Shown in pieces: positions 24,701 to 35,984 of a stretch of DNA of 64,000 nucleotides. Under the pieces are notes generated by a model that saw only the letters and a program-made list of their open reading frames with translations, was not told the DNA's origin and did no database searches. The translations under genes and the position numbers were made by a program. Location of the stretch: positions 75,741,834 to 75,805,833 of the forward strand of contig NC_065538.1 in assembly GCF_932294415.1 (NCBI RefSeq), given 5' to 3'. Position 1 is the stretch's first letter. The number at the start of each line of letters is the position of its first letter. This stretch comes from Quercus robur (taxonomy: Eukaryota > Streptophyta > Magnoliopsida > Fagales > Fagaceae).

Positions 24701-25989
24701 ACCAATATTACACACATTTTCATATACTTTTTCACTTACATGCAAACAATGTTACTAGACAGCCCTAAACCATGCATCTCAAAGTCCAATTCTTATTTCT
24801 TCTCTATGTTTTCTCAACAACCAAATAGAGTAATGATAAAACCAATAATAGAAATTCCATTTCACACGCACACATCACAAAGACTCCAGTCACATAACAA
24901 TGCTTAACAAAACTATTTTTTCCAAAATTGATGAAACTTAACCACGCATGAATCAAAGTCTAATTCTACTTCTTGCCTAAAATTTCTCAGTAACCAAACA
25001 CAGCAATAACAAAGCGACATAGAAATTCATCTGTGCTTAAAAAAACTAATTTTTCAAAAGCTACAAAACTAAACCACGCACGTCAATGTCTAATTCTCAT
25101 TTCTTCTCTAAAATTTCCTCAGCAACCAAACACAGTAATTACAAAACCACAAATAGAAATTCAGTTCACACACACATTACTGACACACTAATTTTGCTAA
25201 ATACGAAACTAAACCACGCATGTCAAAGTCTAATTCCGAATTTTCTCAGCAACCAAACAGACTAACAAGAAAAAAAAAGAGAGAGCAAACCTTAGTAACA
25301 TGAGTCATGGCTTTGAAAATGTCCTTGCAACTTCCCAAGCTCAAATAAGACCTCATCCGCTCCTTCAAATCGTCAAAACTGCACACATCTTTCAGAGACG
25401 ACCGAAGACTCGCGAACATCGAGCTCGGAAACTCCACCCCATCATCCACCTCCTTCCGCCACAGCAAGTCCCTCCGCCTCTTCGGCCTCTGCCACGTGGC
25501 AGCCGCGTCAACGCCAATCCCAACTCCACTACCACTGTCCCTCTTCCCCTTCCCCGAAACCACTTCTTCCGCATCGCCGTTGCCACAGCCGCACGACCGA
25601 GGGTTCTCGAAGAGAAAGTTGAGCCAAACGGAGAGGGACTTGGCTAGGGATTTGAGCGAGTTTTGCTTCTGGATTTGCGCTTTTCGTGACGACTTGGACT
25701 GCTCGAGCTCGAAGGCTTTGAGCCTCCGGGCGGTGGATTTGGGGCGGCGGGTTGAAGGCGGAGCGAGAGAAGGGCGGGGGCGGCGGAACGACGAAGGAGG
25801 ACATGGAGTTTGTTTGGAGGCGGTGAAGAATTGATGATGGCATGATGGGGAGAGAAAATTGGGGACTTGGGAGGGGCGTTTTGGGGTTTTGTAATTTGAG
25901 ATATCTTTGAGAAGTGAAGAAGATGAAGATGAAGATGATGAGAGATGCGGTGACGGAGATAGTAACGGTGGTTCTTCATCTACGTCCAT
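12771..25989 (-). CDS. ASPM1: ASPM (abnormal spindle-like, microcephaly-associated) homologue, 20 coding exons
   Basis: Spindle-pole/microtubule protein that binds calmodulin. Coding exons in gene order: 25291-25989, 23409-23877, 23228-23313, 22864-22977, 22530-22718, 22342-22407, 22044-22100, 21003-21125, 20798-20914, 18087-18194, 17870-18005, 17062-17196, 16743-16919, 16043-16656, 15374-15857, 15031-15272, 14088-14277, 13278-13503, 13014-13169, 12771-12864. All junctions are GT-AG and in phase. The total is 4482 nt, 1493 aa. Residues 1-233 are a Ser/Pro/Arg-rich tail (MDVDEEPPLLSPSPHL). The conserved ASPM block (LMSYNPIWLRIGL) is followed by calponin-homology sequence from about 400 to 675 (DLQDGVRLCRAIQLL, TTLLGNFPE). 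About 16 IQ motifs follow from about 770 to 1290 (IQSYARGWIARK), then an armadillo-like C-terminus (LSTLRNLARYPHLI). Exon 15 holds a 51-residue triplication. Introns 1 (1.4 kb) and 9 (2.6 kb) are long and carry repeats. It looks intact. Confidence 0.93.
15378..15836 (-). repeat. Three tandem 153-bp units inside ASPM exon 15 (IQ pairs)
   Basis: The period is exactly 153 bp (51 codons): the phrase GAGCCTATTT on the plus strand recurs at 15378, 15531 and 15684. Each unit encodes two IQ motifs, KIQxAxRxMICWKT and EIQRFxRGHISRNR. Only a handful of residues differ between units, and the DNA is nearly identical, so the expansion is recent compared with the other, well-diverged IQ motifs of the gene. 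The frame is kept. Confidence 0.92.
18860..19740. mobile_element. Probable retroelement-derived insertion in ASPM intron 9
   Basis: This stretch of the 2.6-kb intron differs in composition from its flanks: it is more GC-rich, with phrases such as CTCGCGAGTTACCCGCG and a TATA-like GGGTATATATAGTGTGGG. It looks like LTR or leader sequence of a plant LTR retroelement. I could not find both ends or a target duplication, and no protein is encoded. Treat as a degenerate fossil; the boundaries are approximate. Confidence 0.35.
24657..24775. repeat. Partial MITE in ASPM intron 1
   Basis: Starts GCCGTTTGGTACATGTG and runs through TTTTTCACTTACATGC. The left half matches the family seen at 43620-43757 (GTTTAGTACGTGTGTTTAAA). 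The right terminal repeat is not recognisable, so it is truncated or diverged. Confidence 0.45.
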
Positions 25990-26427
25990 TTTCTTGGCAA
26001 AAGAGTTTTGGGAATGGTTTTTCTTTGTCTCTGTGTCTGTGTGTGTGTGTCTGAATATTTTGTGAAGTTTTTAAACTCCTAACGGTAGAGAAGGAGAGAT
26101 TTTTATTATGATGAAGTTTTTTTTTTTTTGAGTTTTGAATTTGAAATGTGGGTCACGTGCGCGGGGATTGTGAAATTACGGAAACAGCCTTTCGTTATTA
26201 TGAGGCTTTCTTTCTTTTTCTTTTTATCTTTATGGGCTTTTCGGTTTGAATTGACTGAGAGCGCGCGGTGTGGGACAATTTTAAAAAGTTACTATATGAT
26301 ACGATGCCGTTTGCACCACTAAAATCCACATATCATAAATTCATAATCTAACCTCTTTTTTTTTTTTTTTTTTTTTTTTTAAGAGAGAATTTCAACATAA
26401 CGTTTTAAATAAAGAAAGTGAAGGATT

Positions 26428-26789
26428 ATAGAGGGAAAAATGGGTAATTGTCATTAATTTACAAACTATAGAAAAATGTTCTTGTTTTGAAACTATTTAA
26501 TAAAATGTTCATGTTTTTTAAACTCAATTTTAACAAAATCAAGTTATAGGTAGAACTTGACATTGCTAATTTAGAATTACACCAATAACTTGAGTTCTAT
26601 GCATATTTTTCCATTTAAATTTTTTTGAAAATTTAAGTGTAATGTCGAGTTCCACTAAAAATATACATAGAACTCGATTTTGAAGATACCAAGTTTCAAA
26701 AACAGAGACATTTTGCTAAATAGTTTCAAACTAGAGGCATTTTGCTGCATAGTTTATAAATTAGGGACAAATGCCCATTTTCCCTCTAT
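26428..26789. mobile_element. Fold-back MITE with long inverted ends, 362 bp
   Basis: ATAGAGGGAAAAATGGG at the left is mirrored by CCCATTTTCCCTCTAT at the right. The inverted match continues inward for about 130 bp (TTTACAAACTAT against ATAGTTTATAAA, TTTGAAACTATTTA against TAAATAGTTTCAAA). No ORF. It sits about 440 bp upstream of the ASPM start codon. Target duplication not resolved. Confidence 0.7.
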
Positions 26790-26829
26790 TATATATAGAT
26801 TTGGAGTAAGAAGGTATAATTGTAAACAA

Positions 26830-29800
26830 GTACACTGCCAGACTTCAAAAACACCTAGAATGGTTAGAATTGCAAAGTGCCACACATGAGGTAATTGCTT
26901 TGATGAGGGAAACTAGGGTGGAAGTAAATTGTTGGAGAGATAAGGCAGAAGTTATGTGGCATTAGAGGTCTAGAATAAATTGGATTCCAAAGAGAGGTGG
27001 AGAATGTAGTGCTAAGTTATTACCCTGATTTGTTCAAGTCAGTTAACCCCACATTTTTTGCTAAGTTGTTGTCTACTGTTTAGCTGAAAGTGACCACAAC
27101 AATGAATCAAATGCTTACAAGAGATTTATAGGAGATTGAGGTATGTAAAGCACTTAAACAGATGTATTATCTGAAAGCTCCAAGGCTAGATGGCATGCCC
27201 CCATTATTTTTCCAACATTTTTGGCCTACTGTTGAGGGGTTGTCACTAAAACAACTTTGGATTTCCTAAATTTTGGTATTTGTCCACCAAAGTTTAATGA
27301 CACCAAAATTGTTTTGGCTCCTAAAATTAAAGACCCTATGCATGTAATTGATTATTGTCCTATAAGCCTTTGTAATATTGTTTATAAGCTAGCATCCAAA
27401 ACTCTTACAAATAGATTTAAAAAGATTTTGCCATCAATTATTGGTGAATCTCATAGTGCTTTTATGCATGGTAGGTTAATCACTAATAATGTGTTGGTGG
27501 TTTTTGAGACTATGCATCACTTTAGTAAAAAAAGGGTGGTAAGGTTGGAGAGGCGGCTTTGAAGTTAGACATGAATAAGACTTATGATAGGGTGGAATGA
27601 GTTTGTCTGGATAAAATTATGGAGAAGTTGAGTTTTAATTCTAGATGGCAAAGTCTTATGATGCAATGTATTTCCTCTGTTACATATTATGTTCGTATTA
27701 ATGAGATACCTCGTGGTTGTATTACCCTATCTAAGGGTCTACGCCAAGGGAACCCTTTATCCCCTTACTTAGTTCTAATATTAGCAAAGGGTCTATCTAC
27801 TTTAATTTAAACAGTCTATGCAATGTGGAGTCATGGATGGTGTTGCTATTTGTCATGGAGGTCCTAGTATTTCTCACTTATTTTTTTGTAGATGATAGCC
27901 TTATCTTGTGCAAGGTTAGTTTGAAAGAATGTAACTTGTTGTAACGTGTTTTTAGAGTGTATGGAGAGACTTTGGGTCAGCAGCTAAATCGAGCTAAAAC
28001 TTCGCTCTTTTTAAGTTAAAATATAGAGGGTGACATCAAAAAGGAGATTAAAAGGAGGTTTGGTGCTTAGATTATTCGTCAACATGAGAAATATCTTGGT
28101 CTTCCTTCTTTGGTTGGTAGAAATAAAAGAAATACATTTAATGATATTAAAGAAAAATTGGCAAAGAAATTGGCAGGTTAGAAAGAGAAATTACTTTCAT
28201 AGGCTAGTAAGGAGGTTTTTATTAAGGTAGTTACTCAGGCTATTCCAATGTATTCTATGAGTTTTTTTAAAATTCTTGATTCCCTTTGTGATGAATTGTC
28301 TAGTATGATAAGGAATTTTTGATAGGGACAAAAACAAGATGAAAAAAAAAATGGCTTGGTTGAGTTGGGATAAAATACACGTACCAAAAACATGTGGGGG
28401 AATGGGTTTTAAACAATTGAAACCATTTAACTTGGCCATTTTAGCTAAGCAGGGTTGGCAGCTTCAAGTAGGATAGAACTGCCTCGTTTATCAGGTCTTC
28501 AAGGCTAAGTACTTTCTTGATTGTGATTTTATGCATGTCTCTTTTGGGGAAGAAACCATCGTATGTTTGGAGAAGTATTATGGCCATTCAGGAAATTGTT
28601 AAGAAATGACTCTGTTGGCATGTGGGGAATGGTAGGAATATCCGGGTTTAGGAGGATAATTGGGTTCCTAATTCTTCTACACACAAAGTTATCTCTCCCA
28701 AAGGTATGTTTTTGTTGGACTCTAAGGTTTGTGATTTTATTGATGTGGAGAAGAGGTGCTGGGATTCAGATCTTTTGAATCAAGCTTTTCTTCCCTTTGA
28801 GGTTGAGGAAATTTGTTAAGACTAATAAGGAAACAATTCATTCTAGCTGTAAGGAGTCACTGCCAGCACCAGATCCGGATCAATATGGCAAGACATAGTC
28901 AACGGCACTATTGCATTTTCTGCCTCTATATAGTTTAGCATAATTATAGGGATTTAATATAATAGACTTGCCGTGTATAGATTCAATTTCCTTGTACAGA
29001 TTCTTCTTGCATTATATAAAAGTCAGTGAACCCTCCTCAACAATTCAAGTTGAGGGTTTCTCCATTATCTCTCTTAAGGTTTTAACAAACCTTTTCAAAA
29101 TTGCTGGGATTCCTTTGAGTGTTAGATTACCTAAAGATAAGCAGGTTTGGGTGGAAACTTCAAATGATTTTTTCACTGTCAAAAGTGCTTTTAGGGTGGC
29201 TTTGGAGTTAGAGGCTAACAGGGAGATGGGCTCTTATTCTGATGGGAGTAACTTGCATCAGTTTTAGAAGAGATTATGGTCAATCCAAATTGCTCATAAG
29301 ATTAGGCATTTTGCATGGTGAGCAATTGTGACATTTTGCCAACAAAAGAAAACCTGGTATGAAGGAAGGTATTGGTTGGCAGTAATGTGAGGAATGTGGT
29401 GGATCTTTTGAATCTTTATTCCATCTTTTTTGGGAGTGTTCTAAGGCTCGAGAAACCTAGGGTTCTTCAAGTCTCTTCCCTCTATTGTCATCAGTCCCCT
29501 TTAGGAGCTTCTTTGATTTTTTATGGTATATTCTAATCGATGCTTAGTGGGGGATGGAGGATTCGGGCGTAGTAGTTACCATTGTTTGGGCATTATGGAC
29601 AAATAGGAATGAAGTGCATCATGGGAAATTAAGGAAGGCAGGTCCAATGTTGTTTAGTTAGTGTAAGCATTATTTGGATGAGTATTGGGATGTGTCTTGT
29701 TCTCCTCTAAAAGCATCTCCCCATATGGAAATGAATTGGTCTCCTCCAAGGTATCCTCTATACAAGACTAATGTGGATGGTGTTGTTTTCTCAGCCCAAA

Positions 29801-30275
29801 AAGCTGCCAGTGTAGGTGTAATAGTTCGTGACCATGAGGGGAGGTTCATTGCTGGTTTAAGTAAGAAGATCCATGATCCTTTGGGAGCTATTGTAGCTGA
29901 AGCTAAGGCATTTGAAGTTGGCATTATTTTTGCAAAGGAAGTGGGTATTAGAGAATTTGTGTTGGAAGGTGATTCCATCATCATTGTACAAGCTTTGAAG
30001 GAATGTTCACATGCTCCATCTTCTGTAGTACCTTTGATTTATGGGATGTTAGCTAAATGTCATGAGTTTCGGAATGTTGCTTTCTCTCATGTTCGACGAC
30101 AAGGCAATAGGCCTGCTCATTTGTTAGCAAAACATGCTTTAGGCATGGTTGATTTTTCTGCTTGGATTGAAGAGTGTCCTTGTTTCTTAGAACAAGCTAT
30201 TATCCATGATGTTATTGTATCTTAATTTCATGAATAAAGTTTTAGTCTTCTCATCAAAAAAAAAAAAAAAAAAAG
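26830..30275 (+). mobile_element. LINE (L1 type), 5' truncated, ORF2 remnant
   Basis: Reads as a decayed plant LINE ORF2. An upstream block (CWRDKAEVMWH) is followed by reverse transcriptase at 27260-27810 (DYCPISLCNIVYK, HSAFMHGRLITNNVL, LSKGLRQGNPLSPYL). The zinc-binding linker region comes next, then an RNase H-like domain at 29674-30225 (VDGVVFSAQKAASVGVIVRD, VLEGDSIIIVQALKE, RQGNRPAHLLAKHAL), and a poly(A) tail at 30257-30275. The endonuclease and ORF1 are missing. Several frame changes and in-frame stops split the frame, for example stop-containing gaps between 27562, 27619 and 28030. The RNase H part is still one open frame of 183 aa. Confidence 0.85.
28860..29070. mobile_element. Possible LTR-like fragment inserted in the LINE
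   Basis: LINE similarity stops near 28860 and resumes near 29085 (IAGIPLSVRLPKDKQVWVE). The intervening sequence has TATATAAAAG and a style common in Copia LTR ends. Boundaries and target duplication were not found. Fossil; family uncertain. Confidence 0.3.
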
Positions 30276-30393
30276 ACACTCCTGCTACCATGTTCCTTTG
30301 ATTTAATAAGTTTAAATTTAACATAGCGCTATGTTCCTTTTCCTAATATATACATCAAGGGCTTAGGAAAAATGTTAGAGCATAGTTTTAGCA

Positions 30394-33132
30394 TCTATAT
30401 ATTACTAAAAACTGAAGTTTGGCGTTTAATATTACTGTGCTCACGTTAAGCCATGTTAGCGTCCATGTCATTTCCATTTTTTTTATTTGTCCTACAATTT
30501 TAAAATAGTTTTTTAAATTTCAGAATAATAAGAAATCTATAAATTTCAAAATAATAATAAATCTTAGCCCTATCTCCATCATAAAGCCTATTTCTTATCT
30601 ATTTAATTCCAACATAAAGCCCAAACCCAAAGCCTTTTCAACTTAAGGAAAAACTGGAAATTTGAAACCGTGAAAAAGGGTTTTAGAAAGGGTTTTGAAG
30701 AAACTGTGGGGAACAGGAACAAAAGAAAAGGACAAACAAATGGTTTGAATTTCTCCTACCTCTCTGTTCTACGATTACATATCGTTTCAAGGACAAACAG
30801 ACAGTTTGAAATTCTGCTCTACACTTTCACATAGTTTCAACCTAAGGAAAACCCAAGCGTTTGAAACTGTGAAGGGAAGAAATCTAATATCATTTGAACT
30901 CGTGAAAATCTCCCCACCTTCCTGCTCCACAGTTTCGCATTAACAGCGGCCTATCTGACTTCCTTCCTTCCTGTCTTCCTCTCCTCATAGTATATAAACT
31001 GACAAAACCTGGATGATTCGGTTGAGGTATCTCTAAATCCCAACTCTTTTTGTGCTCTATTCTTTTGCTTAATGTTTTTTGTTTCCATTTTTACATTTTG
31101 TTACTACCTCTTTCGTGTTGTGGTGTAGATGATTGTTATGCTGAAAGTTTGATTGCTGGGGTTTTTAATTGGAGCTCTGTCTTTTGGTTCAATGCTGACA
31201 GAAGTTGTACATTTTGTTACTGCCTCTTTCGTACTGTGGTGTGGATGGTTGTTTTGATTGCTGGGGTTTTTAATTGGAACTCTGTCTTTTGGTTCAATAG
31301 TGATAGAAGTCGCAGAAAAACCGCCAATAGATTCTCTTTTGATTTATATGAATTGGTCCAATAGGTTATCTGTAATGAATTGCTATTCGGTTTTGAATTA
31401 TATGAATTATGTAGGCTATTCAATTTTACCACCAAAAGATAATATAAAAGACATTGTCTTATTTCTAATAGATTCAATACTGATTGAAATTGAAGAAAAT
31501 TACAATGTCATATAAATCAATAGTTTCAATATTGACAGAAGCTAAAGAAAAATTCCGAGCACATTGTTTATACCTGTCAACTTTCATCCGAAACATTGTG
31601 GGTCAACTTTCATCCAAAACATTGTATCTTGCCACAAGCTGTGATGCAGGAGGCACATCATCACCTTCCACAGTATCCCACATGCTGGATTGTTTCTTCA
31701 GTTTATGTAACCAAAAGAATTAAACAAAAGAAATAGGACATTGTTCAGTGAGTTGCTTTGCTGGTAAATTACATTGTAAATAAAGCTAGATTGTTTCTTC
31801 AATTAGAAATAAAACTTTTTTTTTTTTTTGCTGTGGTGTGGATGATTGTTTTGATTGCTAGGGTTTTTAATTGGAGCTCTGTCTTTTGGTTCAATACTGA
31901 TAGAAGCTGAAGAAAATTACAACGTCATATAAATCAATAGATTCAATACTGACAGACACTGCAGAAAAACCCCCAACAGATTTTTATTTATTTATGTGAA
32001 TTGGTAGTAATGAATGTCCTTTAGATTATCTTTTGATTTATATGAATTGGTAGTAATGAGTTGCTTTGTTGGAAAATTACATTGTAAATAAAGCTGAATT
32101 GCTTCTTCAATTAGAATTAAAAATGAATTGCTTTGCTGGGAAATTCCATTGTAAATAAAGCTGGATTGTTTCTTCCAGATTGTTGGCTTTTGTAAGTTGG
32201 GTCCATCAAATTAACAAGTCTGATTTATTTATTTTTTTCCATTAATCCTTCTTTTGCTGCTTAATATAACATTGCAAGTTAGATTTTAGATGGTGTTTGC
32301 TTTAAAACTCATGGATGCTATCTCAATACAAAGGATTTGGACAATTTTCTGAACACTTCAGCCAAGTAAATCATAAGTTAGAGTTTCTCAGTTGTAGTTA
32401 ACCATGTGCCTTTTTTTTTCCCTCAATTGTCAAACATTAGGAATATTTATACAGTTTGGGTTCTTTATTTATTTAATTATTATTAAATATGAAAATTTCA
32501 ATTTAGGACCATTAAGTATTTAGGTTCAAAAAAGTGAGCCAACAACTACTGCTCATGTTTCTCCTTATCTCAAACTGGACATGGCACTGGCCTTTTTTTC
32601 AAAGCCACCAATTATTCATGTTTGGGCATTATTTTTAGAGATAGTCATGGTTCTCCTATTACAGTCCATACTAAATTAATTCCATGCCAAGGAAACTCAT
32701 TGTGGATGATTGCCACACCTTGTTGAGAGCATTACATTCCTGTCACAAATTGTGGATTGGGGATTTGATTGCGAAGTTTGCCAACTCACAGTTGCTGGCA
32801 TCAATTGGGTTGCAAGAACCATGCTTGAAGGGAATTTTTGATGTGTTAGAACATATTTATGTTGTAGTAAGCAAGACATATATCCTATAGGACAATTTCT
32901 AGACTATGTAATAAGTCAGCGTACGTATTGGCTAATAATGTTAAGGAGTTAAGGGTACCCTTAGCTTGGTTTGAGGAAAGCCATCTTTTCTCCTCTCTAT
33001 TGTACACTTGGATTATTATCAATAAAGTTCTACCGCTTTTGAAATTTTAATTAAAAAAAAAAACTGTTTAGGATGTATCATATATATTTCATTTTTGGAA
33101 CTTTCTTATGCATCGCATGGGTTAGCGACTAG
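30394..33132 (+). mobile_element. Non-autonomous Helitron, about 2.7 kb
   Basis: The 5' end is TCTATATATTACTAAAAAC, preceded by A. The 3' end is GCATCGCATGGGTTAGCGAC then CTAG, followed by T, with a short ATGC-atc-GCAT hairpin. This fits Helitron rules: 5' TC, 3' hairpin then CTRR, insertion between A and T, no target duplication. There is no Rep/helicase ORF. The interior has repeated phrases (GGGTTTTTAATTGGA at about 31160, 31265 and 31865) and, near 32625-32720, a GIIFRDSHG-like RNase H start that may be a captured LINE piece. Confidence 0.65.
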
Positions 33133-33143
33133 TTACTATAACA

Positions 33144-33180
33144 CTAGTCACTAACCCATGCGATGTATGAGAATAGCTAC
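33144..33180 (-). repeat. Inverted copy of the Helitron 3' end
   Basis: CTAGTCACTAACCCATGCGATG is split here as CTAGTCACTAACC then CATGCGATGTATGAGAA. It is the reverse complement of the terminus ending at 33132, with 11 bp between the two CTAG motifs. So two Helitron 3' ends face each other tail to tail. No matching 5' end was found to the right. Confidence 0.6.
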
Positions 33181-35062
33181 TGAATGAGTTTTTTTGTAAA
33201 TAAGAGAACTTTTATGAAGAAATTATTTCAAAGTTGTGCATAGGAAATAAATTATCAAACTCCTTGTTGCTAGTTTCACAACAAGAAATATGTGTACGGT
33301 CTACGAGGGAAGAGATTAACAAATGGACTTGGACGTATGATAATCTATTTTCAGAGGACTTAAATTTAGAGAAACCTAGAATTGACAATTGGACTTACAG
33401 GACTATAGAGTTCAAAGTCTTTGAGGTGGATTTAGGGGGTGGCAAGTGAAAGGAGCTGAAGGGCTTGGGCAATAGAGCCCTTTTCTTTGGACATAATTCT
33501 TCCATATATGTTGAGGCATCTGATATCTTTTGATGTAGAGCTAATTGCATTAACTTTACCAATAGTTATCCTGATACATATTGTTCAATTCTTGGCGGAG
33601 GAGGCAGGGATATGGGCATCTACAACATGCTAGATGGAAGCATAGAACCACACTACCAAAGCGAATCTCTTTCTCGCATTACACCACCTATGTGGGTTGT
33701 GCTTAGTTTCTAAATGATCCTTTGCTATAAAGAACGTAATATTAGAGTTTGCACTTTTATCTATTTTGTTTTTCTTTTAGTTTCTTAGTTATAACGCTCT
33801 TTCGGTACTTTTCATTAGAATTAAATGAGTTTAGCTTACATCCAGTACTTTTTTAACTGGAGGTCTCCATTATTTCTTTGAAAAGCTTTAACAAACTTGG
33901 GCGTTATGTCTAGCCCTGCCTCCGTAAGGTTCTCTCCAAAATGTGCCTCCCTTAAGGCACTTACATGTGCATCTGAGCCTCTGAACGTCTGCGTGTATAT
34001 AAAGCATCCACAACAACTCAAACACAAGGCAGAAAGGGAAAGGGAAAGCAGCATTCTAGAGATTCATAACCAAAGAGAAGAGAGAATTTTCCTAATGACT
34101 AATGAGCATTTCAAATTTTCTTTTCAACCCAGTACCAAAGCAGGGAAGCAGAACCAAAAAAACAAAGGGAGAGAAACTAAGAAGCATGGACAAAGACACG
34201 AGTGTGGGAATAGACACAAGTACGACACAGTGACATAAACAATTTATGTAAATTTATAACATAAAACGACCAACACTGGCATAACATGGATACAACACAA
34301 GTACGGCACCCTAAATTAAATTTCCGTGCCTCTTAGCAACAAGAAAGAACAAGTAGACAAAAGGCTATATATGAGTCACGAGTGTGTAAAATAAACATTG
34401 TTTATAACAAATTACTATGCTTTTTTTTATTCTCTGTAAATACCCAAACCCAATATCATGACCTCATGAATTGTTCACAGTGCACACATTATTTTTTATT
34501 TTATTTATTTGATAAAACAGAGCACACATTAATTGAGACACACATAAAGCAACAGAATTAATATATCAGCCTACACGCACAGTGCACACATACAATAGTA
34601 TAATAATAATAATAATACACTTATGATCTTCACAATGAACTCCAATTTATTGGAATTGAACTTGGAGGCAAGCCAAGCCGTTCCAAAGCTTCCTTCACCA
34701 ATCATCTTGGTCAAATTATACTTGCAATGCAAAGTGAAACATAGGTTAGTACCCCATATCTACTACTACAAATGAACATTTGATATATATGAGTTCTTTT
34801 TATTTTTTTTATAGAGAACAAACTTGTCATCAAGCTCAGTAGGCATAGTCGAAGGAGGTGGAGAAGGCCTAGCGGGGCAAGTTTGAGTAGACAGAGGGAG
34901 AGGCTAGTCAAGCAAGCCAAAGAAGACTGAGGCCTAGTTGTCGGAGTAGGCAGAGGCAGAGGCCTAGTCGAGCACGTTGGAGGAGGCAGAGACTGAGCAC
35001 AGAAAGCGCCATTAGTAAGCACAAAAAATAGCAAGCATATTAAGGACGACGATGTTGCAGTT
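33181..35062. other. Intergenic, no gene recognised
   Basis: Short ORFs only. A TATATAAAG near 33995 has no gene behind it. Simple repeats (AAT/ATA near 34600). Nothing else is recognised. Confidence 0.5.
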
Positions 35063-35071
35063 GCTGATAAC

Positions 35072-35894
35072 ATGTGAAGCACAGACACGGCACCAGAGGA
35101 GTCGCATCCGCGTCCGACGCGGTGATGCGCGAGGGACGCCGCTACCCACGCGTCTGGCCACATCGGGCCGCGTCATGCCATGTGGTGTTTTTTTTTTTAG
35201 CCAATATCGCGCCGACGCAGCTCTGACGAAGGCCGATTCACGCTAAATCAAGCCAACGTGGCTCCAATGTAGGCCGACTCAGGCCGTATCGACCGAAACC
35301 ACTAAAACGGCCGATTCAGGCCAAAATTCAAAAAAAAAAAAAAAAGGTGTGAAACGCACTGTTTGAACTTAACACAAACACCAAACTTTAGCTCACTTCA
35401 CACAAACACCAAACTTCAGCTCTCTGCCTCTCTCTCACTCTGTCACTGACTCACTCGACTCTCATTCTCTCTGTGCTCTCTGCCTCTGTCTTTGCTCGTT
35501 GTGAGACACTCAGCCACTTGGCACTCAGTCACTTGACTCACTTCGGTTCATTCTTTCTTCAGCTCTCTCTCACGTATTCTTAACTCAAGTATTGATATAA
35601 AGCTTTCAATCTTAGTTTGATCTTTGATTTGTGATTTGTGATTTGTGAATCTTAGTTTTCAATCTTAGTTTTATTTAGTTAATAGTTATTACTTATTATC
35701 TATTATTACTCTTAAATTTGGTATATGTTTGTATAATGTGAAAAAGTATGCTTAGCAATATATTAAAAATATAAATAAAAATATTTTTAATAATTTTTTA
35801 ATCGCCGAGTCCCGCCGCACCCGCACCCACATTTTTCAAAAATTGTTGAGTCCTACACCCGCACCTGAATCCCAAAACGCACTGGTGCTTCATA
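35072..35894 (+). mobile_element. MULE-type non-autonomous element, copy A (823 bp)
   Basis: Terminal inverted repeats TGAAGCAC...GGTGCTTCA, flanked by a 9-bp target duplication GCTGATAAC / GTTGATAAC (35063-35071, 35895-35903; one mismatch). The left third is GC-rich with GGCCGATTCAGGCC-type repeats, then a poly-A tract, then a CT-rich middle, then an AT-rich tail ending in CGCCGAGTCCCGCCGCACCC. No transposase. It matches 39580-40303 in inverted orientation. Confidence 0.75.
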
Positions 35895-35903
35895 GTTGAT
35901 AAC

Positions 35904-35945
35904 CAGACCATTAGTACTAACTATTTGGAGAAAATATGAAAGAAA

Positions 35946-35984
<39 letters not shown>

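Noticed and set aside
25300-25834. 115- and 112-aa plus-strand ORFs
   Set aside because: Antisense shadows of ASPM exon 1, whose GC-rich coding keeps several frames open.
33836-34238. Opposed 72- and 113-aa ORFs after a TATATAAAG
   Set aside because: No family, no intron pattern; low-complexity Lys/Arg/Ser content.
35052-35246. 64-aa Arg/Ala-rich ORF
   Set aside because: Falls in the GC-rich end of MULE copy A; the same end in copy B does not keep the frame.
35949-35978. Possible CRISPR-like periodicity
   Set aside because: It is a simple (GA)n microsatellite; no spaced direct repeats of array type anywhere in the window.
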